A DNA stretch of 64,000 nucleotides from Cytophagales bacterium. GTDB lineage: Bacteria > Bacteroidota > Bacteroidia > Cytophagales > Spirosomataceae. Under the pieces are notes generated by a model. It was not told where the DNA came from and made no database searches. It saw only the letters and a list, made by a program, of their open reading frames with translations. Both the position numbers and the translations under genes were made by a program. Shown in pieces: positions 24,880 through 33,276 of the stretch; within the stretch, counting starts at the first letter, position 1; each line of letters starts with the position of its first letter. The DNA is taken from contig JAAFIU010000004.1 in the NCBI GenBank assembly GCA_013298805.1, positions 1 through 64,000 on the forward strand, read 5' to 3'.

Positions 24880-25470
24880 TCAATCAAAAATATCATCTAA
24901 ATCTATCACCAAATCTTCCAAAACATTCACCTTGACTTTCTCTCCTTTCTCAAAGTGTTTCAATAATTCGTATTTGACTTTTTCTTGATTCAGTAAATAA
25001 ACGCTGATTATCTTTTCGTCAGGGAAAACGACCCAATATTCTTTTACGCCCGATTCTTCGTAAAGATGATATTTTTCGTCAAGGTCTTTTTTGGCTGTTG
25101 AACTTGAAAGTATCTCAATAACCATATCAGGTGAACCCAAACAGCCACGTCTGTCTATTTTTGAAGGGTCACAAACAATACATAAATCAGGCTGCACGAC
25201 GGTTGTAATTTGTTCATCGCTGAATAATCCATCAGTTATGAGTCGTACATCAAAAGGGGCTGGGAATACTTGGCAAGTCTTTTTTTTGAGATAATAGCCC
25301 AACTCTACGTCTAATCTATGTACTAAAATTTGATGCTGACTAAGCGGGGCGGGTGACATTCTGAAAACCTTACCCTTTATCAATTCTACGTTTTCTTCTA
25401 AAGACCATTTTAAATAATCTGCGTAAGTATAGCGTCCATTTAAGTCAATATTTAGAAGAGAATTAGCCAT
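24880..25470 (-). CDS. Uma2 family restriction-endonuclease-like protein (DUF820)
   Basis: This 196-residue protein belongs to the Uma2/DUF820 PD-(D/E)xK-like family. Visible family features are an N-terminal TYADYLKWSLEENVELIKGKV, the core VVQPDLCIVCDPSKID, and DMVIEILSSSTAKKDLDEKY with the catalytic-type acidic residues (about residues 115-135). Such proteins are usually multicopy in their hosts and of unknown role. It is convergent with kduI. Confidence 0.88.
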   Translation of the reverse strand: MANSLLNIDLNGRYTYADYLKWSLEENVELIKGKVFRMSPAPLSQHQILVHRLDVELGYYLKKKTCQVFPAPFDVRLITDGLFSDEQITTVVQPDLCIVCDPSKIDRRGCLGSPDMVIEILSSSTAKKDLDEKYHLYEESGVKEYWVVFPDEKIISVYLLNQEKVKYELLKHFEKGEKVKVNVLEDLVIDLDDIFD

Positions 25471-25648
25471 ATTTTATGTTTCCTGATGTGTAAATCTACA
25501 AATATTACTTGAAAACCACCTATTGTTTCAACCAATCCATCCACTCTTTTGTCTATATAAACTTTAAATATTCTTGTATAAGAATTCCTTTTCTCTGTGC
25601 CTTCGTGCCTTTGTGGCCAATATTTTATTTAAAAATCCTCTTTTAGCC

Positions 25649-25656
25649 TAATTTTG
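25649..25656 (+). promoter_or_regulatory. TAATTTTG -7 promoter box for the ABC exporter gene
   Basis: TAATTTTG matches the Bacteroidota -7 consensus TAnnTTTG and is followed by CAC, the usual initiation context. It lies 90 bp before the start codon. No well-spaced -33 box is obvious. Confidence 0.45.
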
Positions 25657-25745
25657 CACTTCATTATTGGTAAATCACAAGCTAAAACTCGAACTACTTC
25701 GTATGTTTTACGGTTTTGATTTAAGGAATAAATACCACGCAAAAA

Positions 25746-27656
25746 ATGGCAAAACGCAATTTCGGGGCAGAAGTAGCTCCAGAAGACAAGAAAAAATTGA
25801 GTAAAGAAGGTTTCAACAAAGCCTTAAATATTTTTAGATTTACGCTTCCCTACAAAGGAACATTCTTCATCGGATTTATATTTTTAGTTCTTTCGCAAAT
25901 AACTTCCATGAGTATTCCCTTGTTGATGGGACAAATGGTTGGAGCGATTGTTTCGCCACAGAAAGTAGTTAAAGATACTTTGCCAAGCCTTCCCAATGCT
26001 GGAGTAGGGCTTAGACTAAAACATTATCTAAATCCTGAGTCTGTTCATTTAACGCTCAATGACGTTACGATTCTCTTCATTGTTTTACTGATTTTACAAG
26101 CGGCTTTCTCGTTTTTTAGGGTTTATACTTTCACGAGAGTTTCGGAGCAATCAATGCGAGATTTACGCAAGGCTCTTTACACCAAAATTATTACGTTACC
26201 CGTTCCATTTTTCGAGAAAAACCGTGTTGGTGAACTCATGAGCCGTATTACGACGGATATTACGCAATTACAAGATGTACTTTCAATTACCTTAGCTGAA
26301 CTTTTTCGTCAGATTTTTACGCTCGTGGGCGGTATCATTTTGATTTCGTATTTATCGAGCAAATTGACACTTTTTATGTTGATGACGTTTCCATTTTTGG
26401 TAGTTGCCGCCATTATTTTCGGAAGATTTATTCGTAAAAATTCAAAAAAAGTGCAAGACGAATTGGCTTCAACTAATATTATTGTGGAAGAAACGTTGCA
26501 GTCTATCAATGTCGTAAAAGCCTTTACCAACGAAGCCTTAGAAGTAAAAAGATATAGTTCATCGGTTCAAAAAGTGGTTGATTATGCTTTGAAAGCAGCA
26601 ACATTCAGAGGCGGTTTTATCTCATTTATCATCTTCGTACTTTTCGGGGGCGTTGTGGGCGTGGTTTGGTACGGAGGGAACTTGGTTTTGCAGGGCGAAT
26701 TAGCCTTTAAAGACCTTTTCACGTTTATTATCTACACTGGTTTCATCGGTGGCTCTGTGGGTGGCTTGGGTGATATGTATGCCCAAATCCAAAGAACGAT
26801 TGGAGCATCAGAAAGAATATTAGAAATTTTGGATGAGAAATCGGAAATAAATGTAGATGAAAAAATCGTAAGTCAGAAGCCAGAAGTCGTAGAAACTTCG
26901 ACCCCTAAAATTGCTTACAAAAATGTTGCATTTTCGTATCCATCTCGTCCAGACATGGAAGTTTTGAAGAATATATCCTTAGAAGTAAAATCAGGTGAAA
27001 AAATTGGTTTGGTGGGTTATTCGGGAGCTGGAAAATCAACGATTGTTCAGCTATTGATGCGTTATTATAAACTTTCGGGCGGTGAAATTTTGGTCGAAGG
27101 AAAGAATATTAATGATTATGATTTAACGGAATTACGTAAAAAAATTGCCATTGTTCCACAAGAAGTAATGCTTTTTGGAGGGACGATTTATGAGAATATC
27201 TCTTACGGAAATCCGAATGCTTCCGAAGGTGAAGTGATTGCTACCGCTAAAAAAGCCAATGCCTTCGACTTTATTGATTCTTTCCCTGAGCAATTTCAAA
27301 CGATTGTGGGTGAGCGTGGCGTGAAATTATCGGGTGGGCAACGCCAAAGAATTGCCATTGCCCGTGCCATTTTGAAAGACCCAGCCATTTTGATTTTGGA
27401 CGAAGCAACGAGTGCTTTAGATTCTGAATCGGAGAAATTGGTGCAAGATGCCTTAGATGTGTTGATGCAAAACCGCACGACAATCATCATTGCACACCGT
27501 TTAGCAACTATTCGTAATGTAGATACCATTTATGTATTGAAGGAAGGCGAAGTTGCCGAAAAAGGCTCGCATGATGCTCTAATCTCAATTGAAGGCGGAA
27601 TTTACGCTAATTTGGTAAAGTTACAATACGAGAATAATATGGCTCTTGAAGGTTAG
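25746..27656 (+). CDS. ABC exporter, fused permease/ATPase (MsbA/LmrA-like)
   Basis: This 636-residue inner-membrane half-transporter has an N-terminal six-TM ABC_membrane domain (about residues 35-350) and a C-terminal ATPase. Motifs are Walker A GYSGAGKST (about 422), Q-loop VPQEVMLFGG, signature LSGGQRQR (about 528), Walker B ILILDEATSALD and the H-loop IIIAHRLAT. It is expected to work as a homodimer. Lipid or drug export is typical of the group; the substrate cannot be read from sequence. Confidence 0.93.
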   Translation: MAKRNFGAEVAPEDKKKLSKEGFNKALNIFRFTLPYKGTFFIGFIFLVLSQITSMSIPLLMGQMVGAIVSPQKVVKDTLPSLPNAGVGLRLKHYLNPESVHLTLNDVTILFIVLLILQAAFSFFRVYTFTRVSEQSMRDLRKALYTKIITLPVPFFEKNRVGELMSRITTDITQLQDVLSITLAELFRQIFTLVGGIILISYLSSKLTLFMLMTFPFLVVAAIIFGRFIRKNSKKVQDELASTNIIVEETLQSINVVKAFTNEALEVKRYSSSVQKVVDYALKAATFRGGFISFIIFVLFGGVVGVVWYGGNLVLQGELAFKDLFTFIIYTGFIGGSVGGLGDMYAQIQRTIGASERILEILDEKSEINVDEKIVSQKPEVVETSTPKIAYKNVAFSYPSRPDMEVLKNISLEVKSGEKIGLVGYSGAGKSTIVQLLMRYYKLSGGEILVEGKNINDYDLTELRKKIAIVPQEVMLFGGTIYENISYGNPNASEGEVIATAKKANAFDFIDSFPEQFQTIVGERGVKLSGGQRQRIAIARAILKDPAILILDEATSALDSESEKLVQDALDVLMQNRTTIIIAHRLATIRNVDTIYVLKEGEVAEKGSHDALISIEGGIYANLVKLQYENNMALEG

Positions 27657-27812
27657 TGAAGTAGGACAGATTTCCAACCTGTCAAATAGATTTTCCGTGG
27701 TTTTATAAAGATTATTTTACGATGGTTTTCCCTGATATAAATCCCTAATTATCAGTTTATTAGTTTATAATTGACCATTATTCGCTTTTATACCACTTGA
27801 TAATTAATTTGA

Positions 27813-27849
27813 AAAACGCAGACTAATATCAAAAAGTCTGCGTTTTTTT
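27813..27849 (+). terminator. Rho-independent terminator
   Basis: AACGCAGACT and AGTCTGCGTT form a 10-bp stem around a roughly 10-nt loop, followed by seven T residues. It lies about 160 bp after the ABC exporter stop codon and before the phosphatase promoter region. The rest of the 346-bp gap is A/T-rich. Confidence 0.8.
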
Positions 27850-27913
27850 GTGAACAAATTTGTCTTTTACAATTAATTTATATATTTTGTACAAAAAAAT
27901 AATTATATATTCA

Positions 27914-27921
27914 TATTTTTG
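27914..27921 (+). promoter_or_regulatory. Candidate -7 promoter box (TATTTTTG) for the HAD phosphatase gene
   Basis: TATTTTTG matches TAnnTTTG. A TTTTG lies 24 bp upstream (27885-27889), slightly further than usual. It would give a leader of about 75 nt to the ATG at 28003. Confidence 0.3.
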
Positions 27922-28002
27922 AATACCTATTTATTTGATTTGTCTAAGTAAAATTTCTTGAAAACTTATGCTAATCAAAATTTTTGCACAAAAAACAATA
28001 CT

Positions 28003-28512
28003 ATGAACAAATGTATTTTCTTAGACCGTGATGGCGTATTAAATGTGGATAGAGTCGATTATGTATATCGTCTTGAAGATTTAATTATTCCAGAAGGCAC
28101 TATTGAGGCTCTCCAAAAATTAAAAGCGGCAGGATATTTATTGATTGTGATTACCAATCAGTCGGGAATTGCGAAGGGAATTTATACTCGTGAAGATGTT
28201 TTAATGTGTCATAATTATTTTCAAGAGCAATGTGGCAATTTATTAGATGATATTTATTTCAGTCCGCATCACGAGAAATTTACAACGGCTTCGTTGACTC
28301 GTAAGCCTGATTCGCTGATGATTGAAAAGGCCATTGCAAAATATAAAATTGACCGTAATACTTCGTGGATGATTGGTGATGCTCACCGAGATATTAAAGC
28401 TGGGAAAAAAGCAGGCGTAAAAACGATTCACATAACTGGAAAACCCGAAGAATCTTTCTCTGAAATCACGACGAGCGATTTGCTTCGTGCGAGTGAGTTG
28501 GTTCTTGGATAA
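28003..28512 (+). CDS. HAD-IIIA phosphatase, GmhB-like (heptose 1,7-bisphosphate phosphatase)
   Basis: Using the ATG at 28003 the product is 169 residues and begins MNKCIFLDRDGVLNVD, the HAD nucleophile motif DxD expected at the extreme N-terminus. An upstream TTG at 27958 would add an unlikely 15-residue extension. Other HAD motifs are VITNQSGIAKG, KPDSLMIEKA and WMIGDAHRDIKAGKKAG. GmhB-like enzymes dephosphorylate heptose bisphosphate in LPS core synthesis, but histidinol-phosphatase relatives share the fold and the zinc-binding Cys loop is not clear here. Confidence 0.85.
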   Translation: MNKCIFLDRDGVLNVDRVDYVYRLEDLIIPEGTIEALQKLKAAGYLLIVITNQSGIAKGIYTREDVLMCHNYFQEQCGNLLDDIYFSPHHEKFTTASLTRKPDSLMIEKAIAKYKIDRNTSWMIGDAHRDIKAGKKAGVKTIHITGKPEESFSEITTSDLLRASELVLG

Positions 28513-28578
28513 AATGTAACTCGAAGTTTTACTTCGACCATTTGGGAATTTTCGAAGTAAAACTTCGAGTTACATTTT
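28511..28578. repeat. Perfect hairpin between convergent genes
   Basis: Arms 28511-28537 and 28552-28578 are perfect 27-bp inverted copies with a 14-nt loop, rich in the words TCGAAGTTTTACTTCGA. They run from the stop codon of the phosphatase gene to the stop codon of the M16 protease gene, so the element exactly fills the gap and probably serves as a bidirectional terminator. Confidence 0.85.
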
Positions 28579-31397
28579 TACTTCTTCTCTGGCAACATAA
28601 TTACCTTAATCATGTTTTCAGCGAAGTATTTTTTAGCAGCGGTTTTGGTACTTTCTACCGTCACTTTTTTCAACATTTCGTCTTCTTTCAATACTTCTTT
28701 TACGTCTTCGCCATCTTGGTATTGTCCTTGTAAATAACCTAACCAGAAGCCATTATCACGTAATTGCGTTTCTGTTTGACGTTTTGTTTCTGCTTTAAAC
28801 TTCTCAATATCAGTTGCTTCTGCTCCAGAATCTTTGATTTTTTGAATTTCTGCCATTGTTCTATTTACCAATTTCTCCACATTCTCAGGGGCGCATTGGA
28901 AGCCAATTTTGAAACTGTAACGTTTTGCAGGAATTTTAGCCGTTGAACCACTTACGCCCACACCATAAACACCAGATTCTTCTTCACGTAATTTTTCTGT
29001 CAATTTTATTTCCAAAACTTCCGAAAGTGCTTCTACTTGCGTTTCGTTTTCTGGCGTAATTTCAGCATCACCCGACCAAACCATTGTTACCCGAGCTTTA
29101 GGTTCTGAGCCTTTGTAAAGTGTTTTTTCAACTTTGCCTTTTGGGGTACGAATGCCTAAATCTTTGAATGTTTCCTTGCGTTTTATTGACGGTAAACCTC
29201 CTAAATACTTCTCTAACAAAGGTTTAATCTCCTCATTTTTGAAATTTCCAACCAATAAAAACGTAAAATCAGAAGCATCGGCGTAACGTTCTTTATAAAT
29301 TTCAAAAGCACGATTTACATCAACTTTATTGAAACGCTCAACGGTTAATGGAAAATTTCGAGGAGCATAATTACTCAAAATTACCTCTAAAGAGTCTTTA
29401 TAGACTTTTTCGGGTGTTAATGTTTTTTGCTGATTTTCTAAAAAACTACCCACGTTTGCTACAAAACCTTTAATAACATCACTATCAAAACGGGGTTGTG
29501 TGAAGTTGCTGTATATCAATTGCAAAGCTGTTTCAAGGTCTTTTGGATTGGTTGAACCAGTGATATTTTCAGAAGTTTCTGTGATGTAAGGGGTAACTTG
29601 TGCTACTTTTCCAGTCATCATTTTTTGTAAATTAACGGCTGAAAATTCCCCCAAACCACTTATCGAAACAATCGTGGAAGCCAAAGAAGCATTGTCTGCA
29701 TCTTTATCGGTATAAAGGTTTGTGCCACCCATGCTGTATGCACCAATCAGGATTTCGTCATTTTTGAAGTCAGTTGGTTTTAAAACCGCTTTTACACCAT
29801 TGGCAAAAGTCAATTCTGTAATGCCCACTTCTGGAATTTGTTTGCTTGCAACGACTTTTGAACCCGTTGGCAATTTGGCAATTAATGGTTTATTAATCGT
29901 ATTGTCCACATAAGCCGTTACATTTTTCCCCGCAGTATTCAACCATTCTCTAAGTTGGGCTTCGGTTGGTAAAGTTGCTTTGTCTTTTTCGGGAGCTAAT
30001 AAAATTACCGAACGATTTTCGGAAGTAATTAATTGATTACTTAAAGCGTTAACTTCTTCTAATTTTACGCCTTCCAAATATTTTTTGGTAAAATCAAAAC
30101 TGAAATCGGGAGAAGTAAGGTTTTCATTTTCTGTGAACGCTCCCACTAAACCACCTACAATTTGTTCAGAAGGGGTTTTGTCTTTTTCCTTAAATGATTT
30201 TTCTTGTGCAACCATATAATCGGTTTTGGCACGAGCTAATTCCGAAGTAGTAAAACCAAACTTTTTGGCTTTTTCGGTTTCTTCCAAAACGGCAACTAAG
30301 GCTTTTTCAATATTTCCGCCTTTGGCTACGGCAATTGAATTGAAGGCATCAAGATTACCTACACCACCCAAAAATCCTCCATAACTGGCATTTCCAAAAA
30401 GAAAAGGAGGGTCAGCTTTTTGGGTAAGTTCTTGAATACGAGCCGATAACATTTGATTGAACAATGAACGAAGCATTCCATCACGGCGGTCTTGATAAGT
30501 TACATCCTTGCGTTTGGCTTGCTTACACATTACTTGAATAACGGTATAAGGTTGCTCTGGGTCAGTTACGATGGCAACGTCTGTTCCTCCCGTTAAAGGA
30601 ATGGTATATTTGATTCTTTCCTTCTCATTTGCAGGGTTTTGAATACCGCTAAATTTTTCGATAATCATTTTTTCAACCATTGCCACATCAATATCTCCAA
30701 CAACAGCAACCGCCTCTAAATCAGGACGATAGAAGTCTTTGTGGAATTGATTCAGCACTTCATATTTGAACGTTTTTAGGACCGTATCTTTTCCAATTGG
30801 TAGGCGTTTGGCGTATTGAGAATTGTTGAGGATTATAGGGAAAAACTTATCACGCATACGTACTTGAGCGCCTTTTCCCGTGCGAGATTCTTCCAAAACT
30901 ACCCCTCTTTCTTTATCAATTTCGGTAGGGTCGAGGGTGGCATTATGAGCCCAGTCTTCCAAAATTTGCATTCCTTTTTTGAAAACTTCTATTGAATCCG
31001 TTGGAACGGGCAACATATAAACCGTTTCGTCAAAACCTGTGTAAGCATTCAAATCTGCTCCGAAGCGAACCCCAGATTTTTGCAGGAAATTAACCAATTC
31101 ATTTTTAGGGAAATTTTTTGTGCCGTTAAAATTCATGTGTTCCATAAAGTGAGCAAGCCCTTGTTGCTCGTCAGTTTCCAAAACAGAACCCGCTTTAACA
31201 GCCAAACGCAACTGAGCCCGATTTTTGGGTTCAGCATTTTTCATGATGTAGTATTTTAAACCGTTAGGAAGAACGCCCGTTTTCACACGAGAATCCATCG
31301 GAAGAAGCATTTTGCTCAAATCTTCTTGAGCCAAAGTTGCATGGTTGGAAAGAAGCCCCAACGCCAAACCTGCAACCAGTGTAGTGATTTTTTTCAT
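28578..31397 (-). CDS. M16 family zinc metallopeptidase (pitrilysin-like, two-unit)
   Basis: This 939-residue protein has a signal peptide (TTLVAGLALGLLSNHATLAQ), so it should act in the periplasm. The inverted zinc motif HxxEH is in LAHFMEHMNFNGTK (about residues 82-95), with a downstream glutamate in the helix near TEIDKERGVVLEESR. A second inactive M16 half (about 500-939) contains the R/Y-type substrate-holding region EEESGVYGVGVSG. Length fits bacterial PqqL/pitrilysin-like proteins. Substrates are unknown. Confidence 0.93.
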   Translation of the reverse strand: MKKITTLVAGLALGLLSNHATLAQEDLSKMLLPMDSRVKTGVLPNGLKYYIMKNAEPKNRAQLRLAVKAGSVLETDEQQGLAHFMEHMNFNGTKNFPKNELVNFLQKSGVRFGADLNAYTGFDETVYMLPVPTDSIEVFKKGMQILEDWAHNATLDPTEIDKERGVVLEESRTGKGAQVRMRDKFFPIILNNSQYAKRLPIGKDTVLKTFKYEVLNQFHKDFYRPDLEAVAVVGDIDVAMVEKMIIEKFSGIQNPANEKERIKYTIPLTGGTDVAIVTDPEQPYTVIQVMCKQAKRKDVTYQDRRDGMLRSLFNQMLSARIQELTQKADPPFLFGNASYGGFLGGVGNLDAFNSIAVAKGGNIEKALVAVLEETEKAKKFGFTTSELARAKTDYMVAQEKSFKEKDKTPSEQIVGGLVGAFTENENLTSPDFSFDFTKKYLEGVKLEEVNALSNQLITSENRSVILLAPEKDKATLPTEAQLREWLNTAGKNVTAYVDNTINKPLIAKLPTGSKVVASKQIPEVGITELTFANGVKAVLKPTDFKNDEILIGAYSMGGTNLYTDKDADNASLASTIVSISGLGEFSAVNLQKMMTGKVAQVTPYITETSENITGSTNPKDLETALQLIYSNFTQPRFDSDVIKGFVANVGSFLENQQKTLTPEKVYKDSLEVILSNYAPRNFPLTVERFNKVDVNRAFEIYKERYADASDFTFLLVGNFKNEEIKPLLEKYLGGLPSIKRKETFKDLGIRTPKGKVEKTLYKGSEPKARVTMVWSGDAEITPENETQVEALSEVLEIKLTEKLREEESGVYGVGVSGSTAKIPAKRYSFKIGFQCAPENVEKLVNRTMAEIQKIKDSGAEATDIEKFKAETKRQTETQLRDNGFWLGYLQGQYQDGEDVKEVLKEDEMLKKVTVESTKTAAKKYFAENMIKVIMLPEKK

Positions 31398-31556
31398 TTT
31401 AAATAGAGTTCTCCTGACCCCGACAGAAGTGTTTTTATTTAGATTAGTGGGGGTAAATTTGTACCACGAGAAATTATTTCTTTAGTACAGGCACAATTTA
31501 GTGTTATTTTGTAGAATAACGGTGATGGGAATTGGAAATTGTTATTTGGGAAATAT

Positions 31557-32165
31557 TTAACGGTCAAATTTTCTTAAATATTCTCTTTTGGCGTAGAAGT
31601 AGGAGAGAATGAAGGTTATTGACATCGTTCCGAAAATAATCAATGTTGATTTTCTACCAAGCCCTTCTGGTGAATAATAAATTGTTAGTGATAAACCTAT
31701 CACTCCAAATATAAAGAATAAACGCCCTCTTAGTTTGCAATATTTTCGCCATATATCTTCATCTTCAAAGTAGATAGAAACACTTTCCGTTGGCATCGGT
31801 CTTAATGAATAATAGTTGCCGTACAGAATCAATAAGATAAAAGCATAAGCCTCTGTTAGACTAATTACTCCTGAAAATTTGGTGTAAAATAAAATCAAAA
31901 TAATGCCTACACTGATTTGATTCAGAATAATTAGAGAGTCAACCTTTTTTGCTAAGTACAACATTTTTTCATCTCCATTAATCATTCTATCTCTTCCTAA
32001 AAAAATATACATGACGATTATCGTAGCATTAAAAGTTGAAATGCCAGAAAGTAAAAAATCTGATTTGCTATTTTCAGCGTCTTGAGCAATTAAATGGGCT
32101 ATAATACAGAGCAATATTGGTATGATACAAAGTGAAAGTTTGATTGCTAATTCTTTGATTTTCAT
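31557..32165 (-). CDS. SdpI-like multipass membrane protein (second copy)
   Basis: This 202-residue protein has about six hydrophobic segments and no signal peptide. GNYYSLRPMPTESV (about residues 125-138) followed by WRKYCKLRGRLFFIFG resembles the GNY.../W...R.aG motif of SdpI-family immunity/membrane proteins. It lies 26 bp downstream of an SdpR-like repressor gene and resembles the protein encoded just upstream of that repressor. Family membership is inferred from motif and context. Confidence 0.55.
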   Translation of the reverse strand: MKIKELAIKLSLCIIPILLCIIAHLIAQDAENSKSDFLLSGISTFNATIIVMYIFLGRDRMINGDEKMLYLAKKVDSLIILNQISVGIILILFYTKFSGVISLTEAYAFILLILYGNYYSLRPMPTESVSIYFEDEDIWRKYCKLRGRLFFIFGVIGLSLTIYYSPEGLGRKSTLIIFGTMSITFILSYFYAKREYLRKFDR

Positions 32166-32191
32166 AATTGAAAGTCGTTTTAAGTATGGAA

Positions 32192-32449
32192 TTATTGTGT
32201 TTTAAACTGAACAAACCAAGCCATAATCTCGTCCATTACCGTCATATTGAGGGAATATTCTACAAATTGCCCTTTCTTGACGGCTACGACCAAATCGGCT
32301 TGTTTCAGTAAATCGAGGTGATGCGAAATACTGGGTTTTGTCATATTAAATTTATCGGCAATATCGCCCGCATTCATGTCTCCGTCTTTGAGCATTTCCA
32401 AAATCTCACGTCGGGTAGTATCATTTAGGGCTTTAAAAAGTATATTCAT
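32192..32449 (-). CDS. ArsR-family winged-helix autorepressor (SdpR-like)
   Basis: This 85-residue protein is essentially one winged helix: FKALNDTTRREILEMLKDGD, then NAGDIADKFNMTKPSISHHL as the recognition helix, and a C-terminal wing. The short length, the TRREILEML start and the lack of metal-binding cysteines match SdpR-like autorepressors paired with SdpI. Its ATG overlaps the stop codon of the upstream SdpI-like gene by 4 bp (ATGA), so the two are translationally coupled. Operator-like TTTAGA...TCTAAA repeats lie upstream of the operon. Confidence 0.9.
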   Translation of the reverse strand: MNILFKALNDTTRREILEMLKDGDMNAGDIADKFNMTKPSISHHLDLLKQADLVVAVKKGQFVEYSLNMTVMDEIMAWFVQFKTQ

Positions 32450-33093
32450 GAGGTTTTATTTTTAGCTTCAGATTCGGCAATAATTTGGGTGTTTTTGTAA
32501 ATAATGACCCATGAGCCTAAATAATATAGTATGAGAATCCCAAATATTCCGCCAACAACAACTTGTATGGTATTTGGTAAAATCAAGAAAATAGTTACCA
32601 CCAATAAGCCAAAATAGAATTCAAATTTGCCAGTAAGTTTTTGAGATTTCTTGTAAAAAGCATCACCGTAAGTATCGGCATAAGTGGCGGCAAAACTGTT
32701 TAATCCCATTTTCTTAGGTAAAACACTCTGGTAATTTCCTTGTATCATCAGGAATATTCCGAAAAGAATAAAAAAGGCATTATAACCTAAATTGGGCGTG
32801 TAATTGAATGAATAATAAAGTAAAAGTATAGAAGTCAATACACAAAAGATAGCCCAAATTGTTCTCAATCGTAAGTTAAGTCTTTCAAATTCAGTGTTTT
32901 CAGGTTTATAGAGACTCTTGACAATTTCTACTAATTTCCCCAAATATATTACAAAAGTCATTGCAATAAATCCTTCTGCAAAGCTGAGAAATGATTCAAA
33001 AAAAGGTTTATCATGGAATAAAATGACCACAATCAATGGTGAAATATAAGCTAATATGATTGCTATTATTAATAAAGTTTTGGAATTTTTCAT
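32446..33093 (-). CDS. SdpI-like multipass membrane protein (first copy)
   Basis: This 215-residue protein has about six TM helices. It carries the SdpI-type segment FLMIQGNYQSVLPKKMGLNS (about residues 116-135), followed by FYKKSQKLTGKFEFYFG, corresponding to the W...HR.AG motif of SdpI. In Bacillus, SdpI is an immunity protein that also signals to SdpR; whether that holds here is not known. It is the first gene of a three-gene minus-strand operon. Confidence 0.65.
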   Translation of the reverse strand: MKNSKTLLIIAIILAYISPLIVVILFHDKPFFESFLSFAEGFIAMTFVIYLGKLVEIVKSLYKPENTEFERLNLRLRTIWAIFCVLTSILLLYYSFNYTPNLGYNAFFILFGIFLMIQGNYQSVLPKKMGLNSFAATYADTYGDAFYKKSQKLTGKFEFYFGLLVVTIFLILPNTIQVVVGGIFGILILYYLGSWVIIYKNTQIIAESEAKNKTS

Positions 33094-33106
33094 AGCTGTA
33101 AATGTT

Positions 33107-33190
33107 TTTAGATAAATATTTAGACAAATATCTAAATAAAATTATTTACTTCCAAATGTTTTGTTAAAAATATTTAGAAGATTGTCTAAA
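33107..33190 (-). promoter_or_regulatory. Operator repeats TTTAGA-N6-TCTAAA upstream of the SdpI/SdpR operon
   Basis: Two perfect dyads, TTTAGA-N6-TCTAAA, lie at 33119-33136 and 33173-33190, 54 bp apart, plus a lone TTTAGA at 33107-33112. They lie 14-97 bp upstream of the operon's first start codon. ArsR-type repressors bind such AT-rich dyads, so these are likely SdpR-like operators. They could also influence the divergent eutB promoter. Confidence 0.6.
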
Positions 33191-33222
33191 TACTCGGAAA
33201 GATTATCCATTTTTCATGATAC

Positions 33223-33256
33223 TTTGATAAGTAAGATGGCAAAATCTCTTTTCTTT
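33223..33256 (+). promoter_or_regulatory. Candidate promoter for eutB
   Basis: TTTG at 33223-33226 and TTTCTTTG at 33249-33256 (one mismatch to TAnnTTTG) are separated by 22 bp. Transcription would start near 33263, giving a short leader to the ATG at 33277. Confidence 0.35.
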
Positions 33257-33276
33257 GTATTAAAATCTTTCCAAAA

